From an uncultured Opitutales bacterium (GTDB lineage: Bacteria; Verrucomicrobiota; Verrucomicrobiia; Opitutales; Intestinicryptomonadaceae): a stretch of DNA of 37,965 bases. The position numbers were made by a program, and so were the translations under genes. Every line of letters starts with the position of its first letter. Position 1 is the first letter of the stretch. This document shows, in pieces, positions 17,374 through 26,300 of the stretch. Location of the stretch: the NCBI GenBank assembly GCA_900552245.1, contig URYY01000005.1, positions 1 through 37,965 on the forward strand, given 5' to 3'. Below the pieces are notes generated by a model. The model had not been told where the DNA came from. It searched no databases and saw nothing but the letters and a program-made list of their open reading frames with translations.

Positions 17374-18497
17374 GAGCTATTTTTTTTAAAGTTCTAGTTT
17401 CGCTTATTGTGCTTGCATTTCTAGCGTTGGCAATGCACAACGAATTTTGTCCAAATAGCTCGCGTTCTTCAGACAACGCCAGAGCATTTGCCTACGCAGC
17501 TGCGGAAGCCGGCCTCACGGATTTGGCAATTGAGAGTTTAAAGTACGCAAATTTTGATAAGCACAAGGCGAATATAAATGCGAGCATTGCCTTCAGTATA
17601 TACAAGGATTCGCCGAAGGCATCTCTCGATTTCGCAAATAAAGCAAAACCCTTTGATAAAAATTCTTTTTTGAAGCGAAAAATCGTATTCGACATAGGCA
17701 GGGAACCCGATTTTATGGCCGGACTATTGGAATACAAATATGTCGATAGCATATCAGAAATTTCCAATATAGAGGATCGCATACTACCCCTGTATGTACT
17801 TGGGGAAAAAATTGGGCTAAAGGGTGAGCGCTACAAGTCAGAAGCGTTTAGACTCTTGGATTCCCTTCCAAAAGACGACTATAAAACGGAGCTTGCCATG
17901 GAAGTTATGAAAGAGAGCCTTAGTGCGGACAAGCCGGAAGATTTCTACAGAGCTTTCAAGGACAGCCTTCCAAATTTTGAATTGGATAACATCTCATTTC
18001 ACGCGCTACTTAAAAAGAATTTTGCGGATTACATAAAGCAGCGGAAAGATATGCCCAACGACAAGAAATATCTGCTCAGATTTCTATCTGCAAAACAGAG
18101 TCTTCAAAGTGGCGATGTGAATAAATTTGGCGAGCAACTCATATATATGCCGCTAAGATATGGATTCGCTTGGGAATGTGGAACCTTGAGAGGTTTCAAT
18201 TACCCGACACTGGCCTTAATTGCAAAGCTATACAAATACGACAATATCGCGCAAACCTACATTTCAAAGGCTCAAAGCGACGAGATTATTGAGGTTAATT
18301 ATAAGGGTTTAAAAACTTATATCCCATTTCTAGTTGCTGTTCTACTCGAGTTTGAAATGCGCGACGATGCAGTAAAAATTGCCTATAACTACCCGCAATT
18401 AAGAGATGAATTGGTGTCTGTAATGCTGAAAAACCCACCTAAAGACAGGCGTAAATTGGAACAAATTTTAAATATTATCCGAGACGGTAAAAACTGA
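17370..18497 (+). CDS. Membrane-anchored helical protein coupled to the ligase
   Basis: A 375-residue protein starting MRAIFFKVLVSLIVLAFLAL, an N-terminal signal anchor or uncleaved signal, followed by a soluble, mostly helical extracytoplasmic part. Ala-rich helix pairs such as ARAFAYAAAEAGLTDLAIES recall tetratricopeptide (TPR/Sel1-like) repeats, but no clean repeat register is seen. I recognise no family. The start is fixed by the ATGA overlap with the ligase gene; an upstream in-frame ATG at 17316 lies deep inside the ligase. PVC-type glycan ligase genes often have TPR-containing partners, so a scaffold or length-control role in glycan export is a reasonable but unproven inference. Confidence 0.65.
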   Translation: MRAIFFKVLVSLIVLAFLALAMHNEFCPNSSRSSDNARAFAYAAAEAGLTDLAIESLKYANFDKHKANINASIAFSIYKDSPKASLDFANKAKPFDKNSFLKRKIVFDIGREPDFMAGLLEYKYVDSISEISNIEDRILPLYVLGEKIGLKGERYKSEAFRLLDSLPKDDYKTELAMEVMKESLSADKPEDFYRAFKDSLPNFELDNISFHALLKKNFADYIKQRKDMPNDKKYLLRFLSAKQSLQSGDVNKFGEQLIYMPLRYGFAWECGTLRGFNYPTLALIAKLYKYDNIAQTYISKAQSDEIIEVNYKGLKTYIPFLVAVLLEFEMRDDAVKIAYNYPQLRDELVSVMLKNPPKDRRKLEQILNIIRDGKN

Positions 18498-18544
18498 GAA
18501 GAACACAGAGCTTTGCCCATTCCATAGAGTCGAAAAATTTTTAA

Positions 18545-18578
18545 CAAAAAAAGAGCCGCTCCCCATAGGAGCGACTCT
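18545..18578 (-). terminator. Rho-independent terminator of the pgk-tpiA operon
   Basis: On the minus strand AGAGTCGCTCC and GGAGCGGCTCT form an 11-bp stem (one G-T wobble) with a five-base loop, followed directly by seven T. It starts 24 bases after the tpiA stop codon. Confidence 0.85.
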
Positions 18579-18602
18579 CTAGAAATTCAATTCAAAAGGA
18601 AC

Positions 18603-19370
18603 TTAAGCGAGCTTCTCTGCGCTCTTTACTAAAGCCGCAAAAGAATCTGCCTTCAAAGCCGCTCCGCCGATCAAGCCACCGTCGATGTCCTTCTGAGCCA
18701 AGAGCTGGTCTGCATTCTCGGGCTTCATAGAACCGCCGTAGAGAATCTGCATTCCCTCTGCAGTTTCATCGCCAAACATTCCAGCCAAAACCTTGCGGAT
18801 TTCTGCGTGAACTTCCTGAGCCATTTCCGGAGTTGCAGTCTTGCCAGTGCCGATAGCCCAAACAGGCTCGTAGGCGATTACCACGTTTGCAGCCTCAGCG
18901 CTCGTTAGCGACTCCAAACCGCCCTTAGTCTGCGCGGAAACTACATTTATGGTCTGACCGGCCTCGCGCTGCCCCAAGGTTTCGCCAACGCACAATATAG
19001 GCTTAATGCCGGCTAATAGGGCGGCCTTTACCTTCTTGTTTATCAGGCAGTCGCACTCCTTGAAGTACTCGCGCCTCTCGCTGTGACCCAAGATGACGTA
19101 GGTGCAACCCAATTCCTTTAGCATATCTGCGGAAATTTCGCCGGTGAAGGCGCCGCTTTTTTCAAAGTACATATTCTGCGCGCCGAGCTTTACAGTCGAC
19201 CCTGCCAACTCTCTCGATACCGACTCCAAGGAGGTGAACGTGGGGCATACCGCTATATCGACGCTCTCAACTTTGCCCACAGCCTCTACAACGCCCTTTG
19301 CGAGCGCCGCGGCTTCAGACGAAGTCTTGTTCATTTTCCAATTTCCCGCTATAAAATATCTGCGTGCCAT
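18603..19370 (-). CDS. tpiA: Triosephosphate isomerase
   Basis: A 255-residue TIM-barrel enzyme of usual length that interconverts dihydroxyacetone phosphate and glyceraldehyde 3-phosphate. All catalytic residues are visible: Lys12 in GNWKMN, His96 in ILGHSERR and Glu168 in AYEPVWAIGTGK, which also contains the hinge of the flexible loop (AIGTGKTAT). The phosphate-binding ILYGGSMKPEN and GGLIGGAAL complete the barrel. The ATG follows AAGGAAT at good distance, 22 bases after the pgk stop, so it is the second gene of a pgk-tpiA operon and is followed by its own terminator. Confidence 0.97.
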   Translation of the reverse strand: MARRYFIAGNWKMNKTSSEAAALAKGVVEAVGKVESVDIAVCPTFTSLESVSRELAGSTVKLGAQNMYFEKSGAFTGEISADMLKELGCTYVILGHSERREYFKECDCLINKKVKAALLAGIKPILCVGETLGQREAGQTINVVSAQTKGGLESLTSAEAANVVIAYEPVWAIGTGKTATPEMAQEVHAEIRKVLAGMFGDETAEGMQILYGGSMKPENADQLLAQKDIDGGLIGGAALKADSFAALVKSAEKLA

Positions 19371-19392
19371 CTTTATTCCTTTCTTAAAAATA

Positions 19393-20646
19393 CTACTTGT
19401 CGCTCAGAGAGACAACGCCCGGCAATTCCTTGCCTTCCAAGAACTCCAATGAAGCGCCGCCGCCTGTCGATACGTGCGACATTTTGTCGGCCAAACCGCT
19501 CTTGTTGACTGCAGCGACGCTGTCGCCACCGCCTATTATGGAAATGCCGCCGTTTGCCTTTACGCTCGCAACTGCCTCGCAAACGCCAAAAGTGCCCTTG
19601 CTGAATTTTTCCATTTCAAAGCAACCCATGGGGCCGTTCCACACTACTGTCTTTGCGTTCTTAATAGCGTCGCTATAAAGCTCAACCGTCTTGGGACCGA
19701 TATCAAGACCCATCCAACCTGCGGGGATATCCTGACCTACAATCTGAGTATTTGCGTTCGGGTCAAATTTATCCGCCGCAACATTGTCTATGGGAAGCAG
19801 GAACTTTACGCCCTTTTGCTTTGCCAAGTCCATCATTTCCTTAGCGTAGCCGAGTTGGTCGTTCTCGCAGAGCGAGTTTCCAATTTCGTGCCCCATCGCC
19901 TTTAGGAAAGTGTAGGCCATGCCGCCGCCTATGATGAGCGTGTCAACCTTATTTAGCAGATTTTTAACAACTGCAAGCTTGTCTGAAACTTTCGCGCCGC
20001 CCAAAATTGCAACGAAGGGGCGAACCGGATTTTCGACAGCGGAACCCAAGTAAGCGATTTCCTTTTCCATCAAGAAGCCCGCAACAGAGGTTCCGATGTA
20101 CTTTGTTATGACCGCTGTGGACGCGTGGGCTCTGTGTGCAGTTCCGAATGCGTCGTTGCAGAAAATATCGCCGTAGGAGGCAAGCTTCTTTGCCAATACT
20201 TTCTGCTCTTCTTTCAATGCGGCCTTGCGAGCCTTAAAATCCTCGTCGCTCTCGCCTTCCTTTTGCTTGCACTTTGCCTGCTCTTCTTTGTGGTAGCGGG
20301 TGTTCTCGAGCATTACGATGTCGCCGGGCTTCATAGCGGCAACCTGAGCGTCCGCCTTGGCGCAATCGTCTACAAATGTAACGGGCTTATCCAAGAGCTT
20401 AGATAGGTAGTCTGCTACGATTTTCATCGTCGTATCGGGCGTGATTCCCTTTTCGTCGGGCCTGCCCATGTGGGACATCAAAATAAGGCTTCCGCCATTT
20501 TCAAGAACGTACTTTATCGAAGGCAATGCGCCTTTAATTCTTGTGTCGTCCTTTATAACGCCCTCTTTTACGGGAACGTTAAAATCGACGCGCATTATAA
20601 CTTTCTTACCTTTTAAGTCAACGTCGCGAAGTGTTTTTTTATTCAT
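19393..20646 (-). CDS. pgk: Phosphoglycerate kinase
   Basis: A 417-residue phosphoglycerate kinase. It transfers the acyl phosphate of 1,3-bisphosphoglycerate to ADP in glycolysis. Recognisable blocks in order are RVDFNVPVKEG, SHMGRPDEKG (substrate arginine), MLENTRYHKEE, NDAFGTAHRAHAST, the hinge GGAKVSDKLAVV, and the C-terminal nucleotide-binding VWNGPMGCFE and GGGDSVAAV...VSTGGGASLEFLEGKELPG. The length is about 15-20 residues above many bacterial forms because of a charged insertion (about residues 125-150, rich in Glu, Lys and Ala). The ATG has AAGGT upstream. It is the first gene of the pgk-tpiA operon. The gap gene, upstream on the same strand, has its own terminator. Confidence 0.97.
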   Translation of the reverse strand: MNKKTLRDVDLKGKKVIMRVDFNVPVKEGVIKDDTRIKGALPSIKYVLENGGSLILMSHMGRPDEKGITPDTTMKIVADYLSKLLDKPVTFVDDCAKADAQVAAMKPGDIVMLENTRYHKEEQAKCKQKEGESDEDFKARKAALKEEQKVLAKKLASYGDIFCNDAFGTAHRAHASTAVITKYIGTSVAGFLMEKEIAYLGSAVENPVRPFVAILGGAKVSDKLAVVKNLLNKVDTLIIGGGMAYTFLKAMGHEIGNSLCENDQLGYAKEMMDLAKQKGVKFLLPIDNVAADKFDPNANTQIVGQDIPAGWMGLDIGPKTVELYSDAIKNAKTVVWNGPMGCFEMEKFSKGTFGVCEAVASVKANGGISIIGGGDSVAAVNKSGLADKMSHVSTGGGASLEFLEGKELPGVVSLSDK

Positions 20647-21185
20647 GCTTTTACCTTCTTAGCTTTGTTTTTAAGTAAAATAATGCCCCGATAATGAACT
20701 AATTTGGCAATATTGCAACATCTTTATCCGCAAACTTTACCCCAAAGAGCACTCTAATGTGAATTCTTACAGCATAATAGCTAGCTTAACTTATTGTGCG
20801 CCAAGGCGCAAAAAAATTACCGATGTCCTGTATTAGATACGCAATTGCAAAATTGGGCTGCATAATTCTGCAAAGGTTAGTTCTGCTGCGGAATGACAAT
20901 ATGAAGAACGCTGGGCTAGAATGTAAAAATATCTTTTATGGATTACAGCTCCTAAATTTGAAAAGTTTTATGCTTTGACTTAAAAAAAGCAGATTCATCA
21001 AGAAACTTTTGATAACTTCGAGATTAGCAAGGTGTACAAGCCCCATTAACTTTTAACTGCAAATTCAAGTTAACTCTCTAATGAAATGTAAAAAATTAAC
21101 GGCAAATTATTATGGTTGCACCACTATACACATCGCTTTTTTAAAAATTAAAATTGCCCCCCCCAAAAAAAAGAAATTAAAACGC
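20647..21185. other. Intergenic region between gap and pgk
   Basis: About 540 bases, AT-rich, without a supportable gene; a 60-codon plus-strand frame at 20796-20978 looks non-coding. It should contain the pgk promoter. Next to the gap terminator the plus strand has a run of eight C followed by eight A (21157-21172), an unusual double homopolymer. Confidence 0.5.
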
Positions 21186-21212
21186 AAAAAAAAGGACGCC
21201 CCTCGGGCGCCC
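21186..21212 (-). terminator. Rho-independent terminator of gap
   Basis: On the minus strand GGGCGCCC and GGGCGTCC pair over 8 bp (one G-T) with a three-base loop, followed by eight T. It starts 24 bases past the gap stop codon. Confidence 0.85.
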
Positions 21213-21236
21213 CCTTTTAAAGTTTGAAAAATCAAC

Positions 21237-22238
21237 TTACTTGCTGATAACGCGAGCCATTTCGAGAACCTTGTTCGAATAGCCCCATTCGTTGTCGTAC
21301 CAAGAGATGACCTTGACGAAAGTCGGGTCGAGCTGTATGCCGGCCTTTGCGTCGAAGATTGAAGTCTTGGGGCAGTCGCGGAAGTCTGTAGAAACAACAG
21401 AGTCTTCTGTGTAACCCAAGATGCCCTTGAGTTCGCCTTCGGAAGCTTCCTTCATAGCAGCGCATATTTCTTCGTATGTGCAAGCCTTGTTGAGCTCTAC
21501 AGTGAGGTCAACAACAGAGACGTCTGAAGTGGGAACGCGCATTGACATGCCGGTCAACTTGCCATTGAGCTCGGGGAGAACCTTGCCAACAGCCTTAGCA
21601 GCACCTGTCGAGGAAGGAATGATGTTCTCGAGGATACCGCGGCCACCGCGCCAGTCTTTCTTGGAAGGACCGTCAACAGTCTTCTGAGTAGCTGTTGCAG
21701 CGTGTACTGTTGTCATCAAGCCGCGCTTAATGCCAAACTTTTCATTGAGGACCTTAGAGATAGGAGCCAAGCAGTTTGTCGTGCAGGAAGCGTTGGAGAT
21801 GATCTTCTGGCCTGCGTAGGTCTTGTCGTTAACGCCATATACAAACATCGGAGTAGCGTCCTTAGAAGGAGCCGACATAATGACCTTCTTAGCACCGGCC
21901 TTGAGGTGTGCAGAAGCGAGCTCTTCTGTGAGGAAGAAGCCTGTGGATTCTACAACAACGTCTGCGTCAACTTCATTCCATTTCAAGTTTGCGGGATCCT
22001 TCTCAGCTGTGAGGCGGATCTTCTTGCCGTTTACAATCATGAAGTTGCCTTCAACCTTAACGTCGCCTTGGAATCTGCCGTGTACTGAGTCGTACTTGAG
22101 CATGTACGCCAAATATTCCGGGTCGAGGAGGTCGTTGATGCCAACGATCTCAATGTCTTTTGAGAAGTTTTCCACTGCTGCGCGGAAAACCATGCGCCCG
22201 ATTCTGCCGAATCCGTTAATACCTACTTTAATTGCCAT
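21237..22238 (-). CDS. gap: Glyceraldehyde-3-phosphate dehydrogenase
   Basis: A 333-residue type I glyceraldehyde-3-phosphate dehydrogenase. The N-terminal NAD-binding motif is INGFGRIGRMVFR, followed by INDLLDPEYLAYMLKYDSVH, where Asp36 favours NAD over NADP. The catalytic signature SNASCTTNCLAP places the nucleophile at Cys152. TVHAATATQKTVDGPSKKDW, RGGRGILENIIPSSTGAAKA and SWYDNEWGYSNKVLE are typical. It catalyses the phosphorylating oxidation preceding phosphoglycerate kinase. It is a stand-alone unit: a TTGACA-16-CATAAT promoter lies upstream, the ribosome site is GAGGAA, and its own terminator follows. Strong signals suggest high expression. Confidence 0.97.
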   Translation of the reverse strand: MAIKVGINGFGRIGRMVFRAAVENFSKDIEIVGINDLLDPEYLAYMLKYDSVHGRFQGDVKVEGNFMIVNGKKIRLTAEKDPANLKWNEVDADVVVESTGFFLTEELASAHLKAGAKKVIMSAPSKDATPMFVYGVNDKTYAGQKIISNASCTTNCLAPISKVLNEKFGIKRGLMTTVHAATATQKTVDGPSKKDWRGGRGILENIIPSSTGAAKAVGKVLPELNGKLTGMSMRVPTSDVSVVDLTVELNKACTYEEICAAMKEASEGELKGILGYTEDSVVSTDFRDCPKTSIFDAKAGIQLDPTFVKVISWYDNEWGYSNKVLEMARVISK

Positions 22239-22281
22239 GTTAGTTTCCTCTTTATGGATTAATTAGAAATTTAAGTTCGCG

Positions 22282-22309
22282 ATTATGACTCAATAACTTT
22301 TGCTGTCAA
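22282..22309 (-). promoter_or_regulatory. Sigma-70-type promoter of gap
   Basis: On the minus strand a consensus TTGACA (22309-22304) is followed after 16 bases by CATAAT (22287-22282), about 43 bases upstream of the gap start codon. Both elements are near consensus. Confidence 0.6.
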
Positions 22310-22363
22310 ACATTTTTTGCAAGCGCCAAAAGAGCGGCGCATCGAAATCCGTATGAATGCAAA

Positions 22364-23131
22364 CTACCTCGGCCCCCTGTCGTACATGACAAGGCTTGCA
22401 GGCCTTTCGCTTGCGTTTTCCATTCTTGGAAGCTCAAAGAAGAAAACCACTATGCGCTTTGTGGTCCAAAAGCTGTAACTTTTTGTAAGCAAAAGTTTTG
22501 GGGCCTTGGGGTTCTTTAGATCATACATTCTCAAAGTGCATACCTTTATCTCGTCGGCATCTCCGCTGAACTTCTTAGAATAACTTTCAAAAGGATCGAG
22601 CTTTGCAAAGCTCTTATCTGCCGCAAGCCCTAGCTTGTAGGGCGATACATTCACCACAGACAGGCTTGCCAGCGGCATCTTTTTTAAGGAGATGTCAACA
22701 GCTTTTGCGAGAATCTTCCCCTCCTCATTTGCAAAAATAAGCACGATAAAGTCGCGCAAATCCTCGACGTTTACACTGAATACCTCGTTAAAGTAAACCG
22801 TCTTGCCGTCCTGCTTTCTATCGTAAAACTTAAGCTCCTTCACAGGCTTTGAGGTGTATCTGGTGTACAGGTCTCGGCTGGCAGAGGCCTTGACGGGAGC
22901 AAAAAATGTTCCTGTATCAACATAGAACTGCCTGTCCTTGCCGTCTAGTGACAAGAGCCCATAAGAGGCCTGGTTTTCATTAGCCGGTGTCCATTTAAAA
23001 TCGGCAGGGGCGTCCTGCCCCGTGAGCACAGCAGCTCCCGACTGGGCTTCCTGACCCAACAGAGACAGTGTGAGAGCCACAAAAAAGAGACAAAATACCC
23101 CGAACTTTTTAAGCAAGCACTTTTCTACCAT
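22364..23131 (-). CDS. Secreted protein of unknown function
   Basis: A 255-residue protein with a Sec signal peptide (basic start, hydrophobic core FGVFCLFFVALTLSLLG, probable cleavage near residue 26). The mature part is mixed beta and alpha with an evenly spread charge. I recognise no domain and see no catalytic or lipobox motif; the Cys near residue 14 lies within the hydrophobic segment, not at a lipobox. It is divergent from the giant Verru_Chthon-like gene, with 196 bases between the starts, so they may share regulation. Lys/Phe-rich beta strands such as FYVDTGTFFAPV suggest an extracytoplasmic beta fold. No function is offered. Confidence 0.6.
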   Translation of the reverse strand: MVEKCLLKKFGVFCLFFVALTLSLLGQEAQSGAAVLTGQDAPADFKWTPANENQASYGLLSLDGKDRQFYVDTGTFFAPVKASASRDLYTRYTSKPVKELKFYDRKQDGKTVYFNEVFSVNVEDLRDFIVLIFANEEGKILAKAVDISLKKMPLASLSVVNVSPYKLGLAADKSFAKLDPFESYSKKFSGDADEIKVCTLRMYDLKNPKAPKLLLTKSYSFWTTKRIVVFFFELPRMENASERPASLVMYDRGPR

Positions 23132-23327
23132 ATATATATCAAAGCAAGATGTTTGTAAAATTTAAATTTGAATATTTATACAGCTAAAACTGCCAGAATC
23201 AAGACTATTCTGTACTTTTTAGTTGCAATAAAGTCGAAAGATGCATAGCTTCAAGGAACATTTACTATTTATCTTACTTACGCAACGGCTGTTATTCAAC
23301 GTTCCAAACCTTACTTCATCTAAAATA

Positions 23328-26300
23328 ATGCAAAACAAAGCTAAAACAACGAAGCGCTCTGCCTTTGCCCTGGTTCTGGCAATAGGCGCTATGGCGTTTA
23401 TGGTTCTGCTTACGCTCACGCTATCGTCCATAGTTTCTTCAAAATTGCGCATATTAAATTCCCAAAAGCAAGCCAGACAGGCGAGAGCCAACGCCCTGCT
23501 AGGCATGAGCGTGGCAATATCAGATTTGCAGCGCACCCTCGGCAAGGATAATGCAATCTCTTTCCAAGCCTCCATATTCGATATGGACGTTGATACGCCC
23601 AGCATAGAGAGCGTCAGAACACCCTATGCTCTGGGTGTTTACAAAATAGAGAAAAACACCTCCTCAATGGAGCCTATAGACATACAGGAAAATCAGCGCG
23701 CCGCCATAGACGAAATTAAAAACGGAGGCAGCTCCGACGATGTAACTTGGCTTATATCCGGCGAGAAGCGCATGGAAAACCCCGTGATAGAATCGCCCGA
23801 CGAACTGAGCGATGAGGCGGTGACGCTCGCAACCTATAAAAACCTGATAGATTATCCCGCCCTATTTGGCGGCAAGGTAACTTCGGATTTAAAGAGCGAG
23901 GAAGTTGAAGTTAGAGCAGGTAAAGTGTCGCTCTCAAACGGCGGTCAGGCAGACTCCGGAGCCTACGCATTCTGGATTTCAGACGAATCAATGAAGGCAA
24001 AGATAAATCTTACAAGGCCCGAGAAGTACCTGGACACAAATACGGAAGATGCCGAGAAATGCGAAGCTCCCTCCGACAGCCGCGTGCCGCAAATTTCAAA
24101 TTTAAGCTTTGTAAACGACTTGGAGACGCTCTGCATAAATCCCTTCCTATCAGACTACAATGAGGAAAATGCAAGCAGAATATCGAGAATAAGTGTCCTC
24201 AGTGAACTTCCGCTAGTTTCAACCGAATACGAGCAGTGGGCAAAGGACAATATAGGCGACTACACGGCATCGTCAGTGGGGCTCGCAGTCGATGTGACGC
24301 AAGGCAGGCTAAAGGAAGACCTGACAGTGTACCTGCAACAAGGTGTTGGTCTAAACGATAAAACCCCCATAATTAGAGGCTCTAGCGACGACAAAAACTA
24401 CACCGGCACTACGTTCGGGATAGAGGACTTTAGCAAGGGACTGCCCATGTTTGGCCTTTTAAAAGACTTTGCAACCCTCGCAGAGAACAAGACGTCTTTC
24501 AATGACTCCGTAGCCCCCGAAGCCAGAGTAATAGATCCGAACAGGACTCCCCAGCACGGTATCTACCCCCTAATAAAGACGATAAAGTGGGTAATGATGC
24601 CGGCTTACTCTGTAACGCAATCCAAGGGGCAAAATATTTGGGAGATAACGCCCGGAAATTCTCCGACAGTTGGGCTTTCGCTGATGTTCTATCCAAGAAT
24701 TGTAATATGGAATCCGCACAATGTCGGCCTTGAAGCCAGCGACTACTTTATAAGAATCTATATGCCTTTAAAGCTGTATGTATCGCCTTACAACAACTAC
24801 TACAGATTCTTCACCCGTTGGAGGGAGTACACTGTTGAGGAAGAAGGCGGACCGGAAGTGGCGGGAGACATATACAAAGTTATGTGGAGAGCCCAGCAAT
24901 TTATGCGCGACGACGGACACTTCGGCTACTTTTTAAAGCAAAAGTCCGACAACGGAATGCCTGTCATGACGTTCCAAGTAAAGAACCTTGCGCTCAGACC
25001 CGGAGAGTCCGTGGAGTTAAACATAAGAACCACAGGAGGGTCGCTTCAGACATACAAGGATGTCGATATAAATTCGCTCGGCGGCAATGACAACCTACTT
25101 GAGGCAGGGTCAATAACGGCTCAAGACGGCCCCAATTCAAACTGCATTGCGCTTGAGAGAAAGTGCATAAAGATAGACACCGGCTACACTTTCAGAATTA
25201 CAAGCATGGGAACAACTTTGCCAAATCCATCAGAGCTAAGCTTTGAAAACAACACATGGAAGAGCGAGGACGGAAAGCGCATCTATAAGCCCATGTCGTG
25301 GGAAATAGCATCAAATAGCGAAAATATCGCAGATAAGTACCCCGCTCCGTACCTTGAGCTAGCAAATGAAGAAGATTCAAATAATAAAAATTACAGAGGC
25401 TGGAAACTATTTCTTTCAAACAAGAATAAGCAACTGCCACAGCGCATAGGCTACGAATTATTTACAAATAAAAATGGTCTGCAAAGGCTCGTAAAGGACG
25501 ATACTACAGAGTGGGATAGTGCAAGTAGCTATAACACTTCCATCACCAATAGAAAGCAAGCCTACGGCAATGGTGAAGTCACATTGGAGTGGGGTACTGT
25601 TGGCAATTTTAAAGATAAAGAAAAGAATGCGGACAACGAAGAAGTACCTTTTGAACCTGAACTCAGGCTTGTTATAAATCCGGAAGAAATTCTTTTTGAT
25701 AGCGACATGGGTGACGAAGATGTTATTCGCAGCGGCAGAATTGTATATTCCACAAGGAACGAGATAAACAATTCAGACCTATTTTACTCTAACGGAAGTT
25801 TAATGCAGGGAATAAAGCTTCAGAACCCCTTTGATACGGGAGCCAGAATATTTACATCTTCAAATATGTTGGCTAGTGGGCTTTGGTCTGGGGATACCGG
25901 AAGTTTAGACCAAGCTAGCGACTCCTCCTCGCTGAAGCGCCCCGGCGGCAATTTGGACTTGCAGTTTGGAGTTGGCAAGCGCTTCTCGGGAGCGGGAAGC
26001 GGTTCGTATGACGTCTTCTTTGGCAAGCAGGCATGGGCGGGCTACATACCGGCATGTTTCTCGTACAGAACCGGCACGGAGCCAAACGATACTACCCCCA
26101 TAATGAACAACCTAAAGAGCAGGTACTCTGGAGGCGCCGCAGACTCCCACCCAAATCGCTTTAGCGAGCTTTCCTTCCTAAGTGGAAAGCAGCTTTACCA
26201 GTACGACTGGACGGTCTGTGCCCCATTTGACTACCCTCGCTCGAAGTACGATTTGATGTCGCTTGGCGTATTTAACCACGCAAATCTGTCGCCCTACACG

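Noticed and set aside
20796..20978. 60-codon plus-strand frame between gap and pgk
   Set aside because: No ribosome site or family similarity; the region is better explained as leader or spacer.
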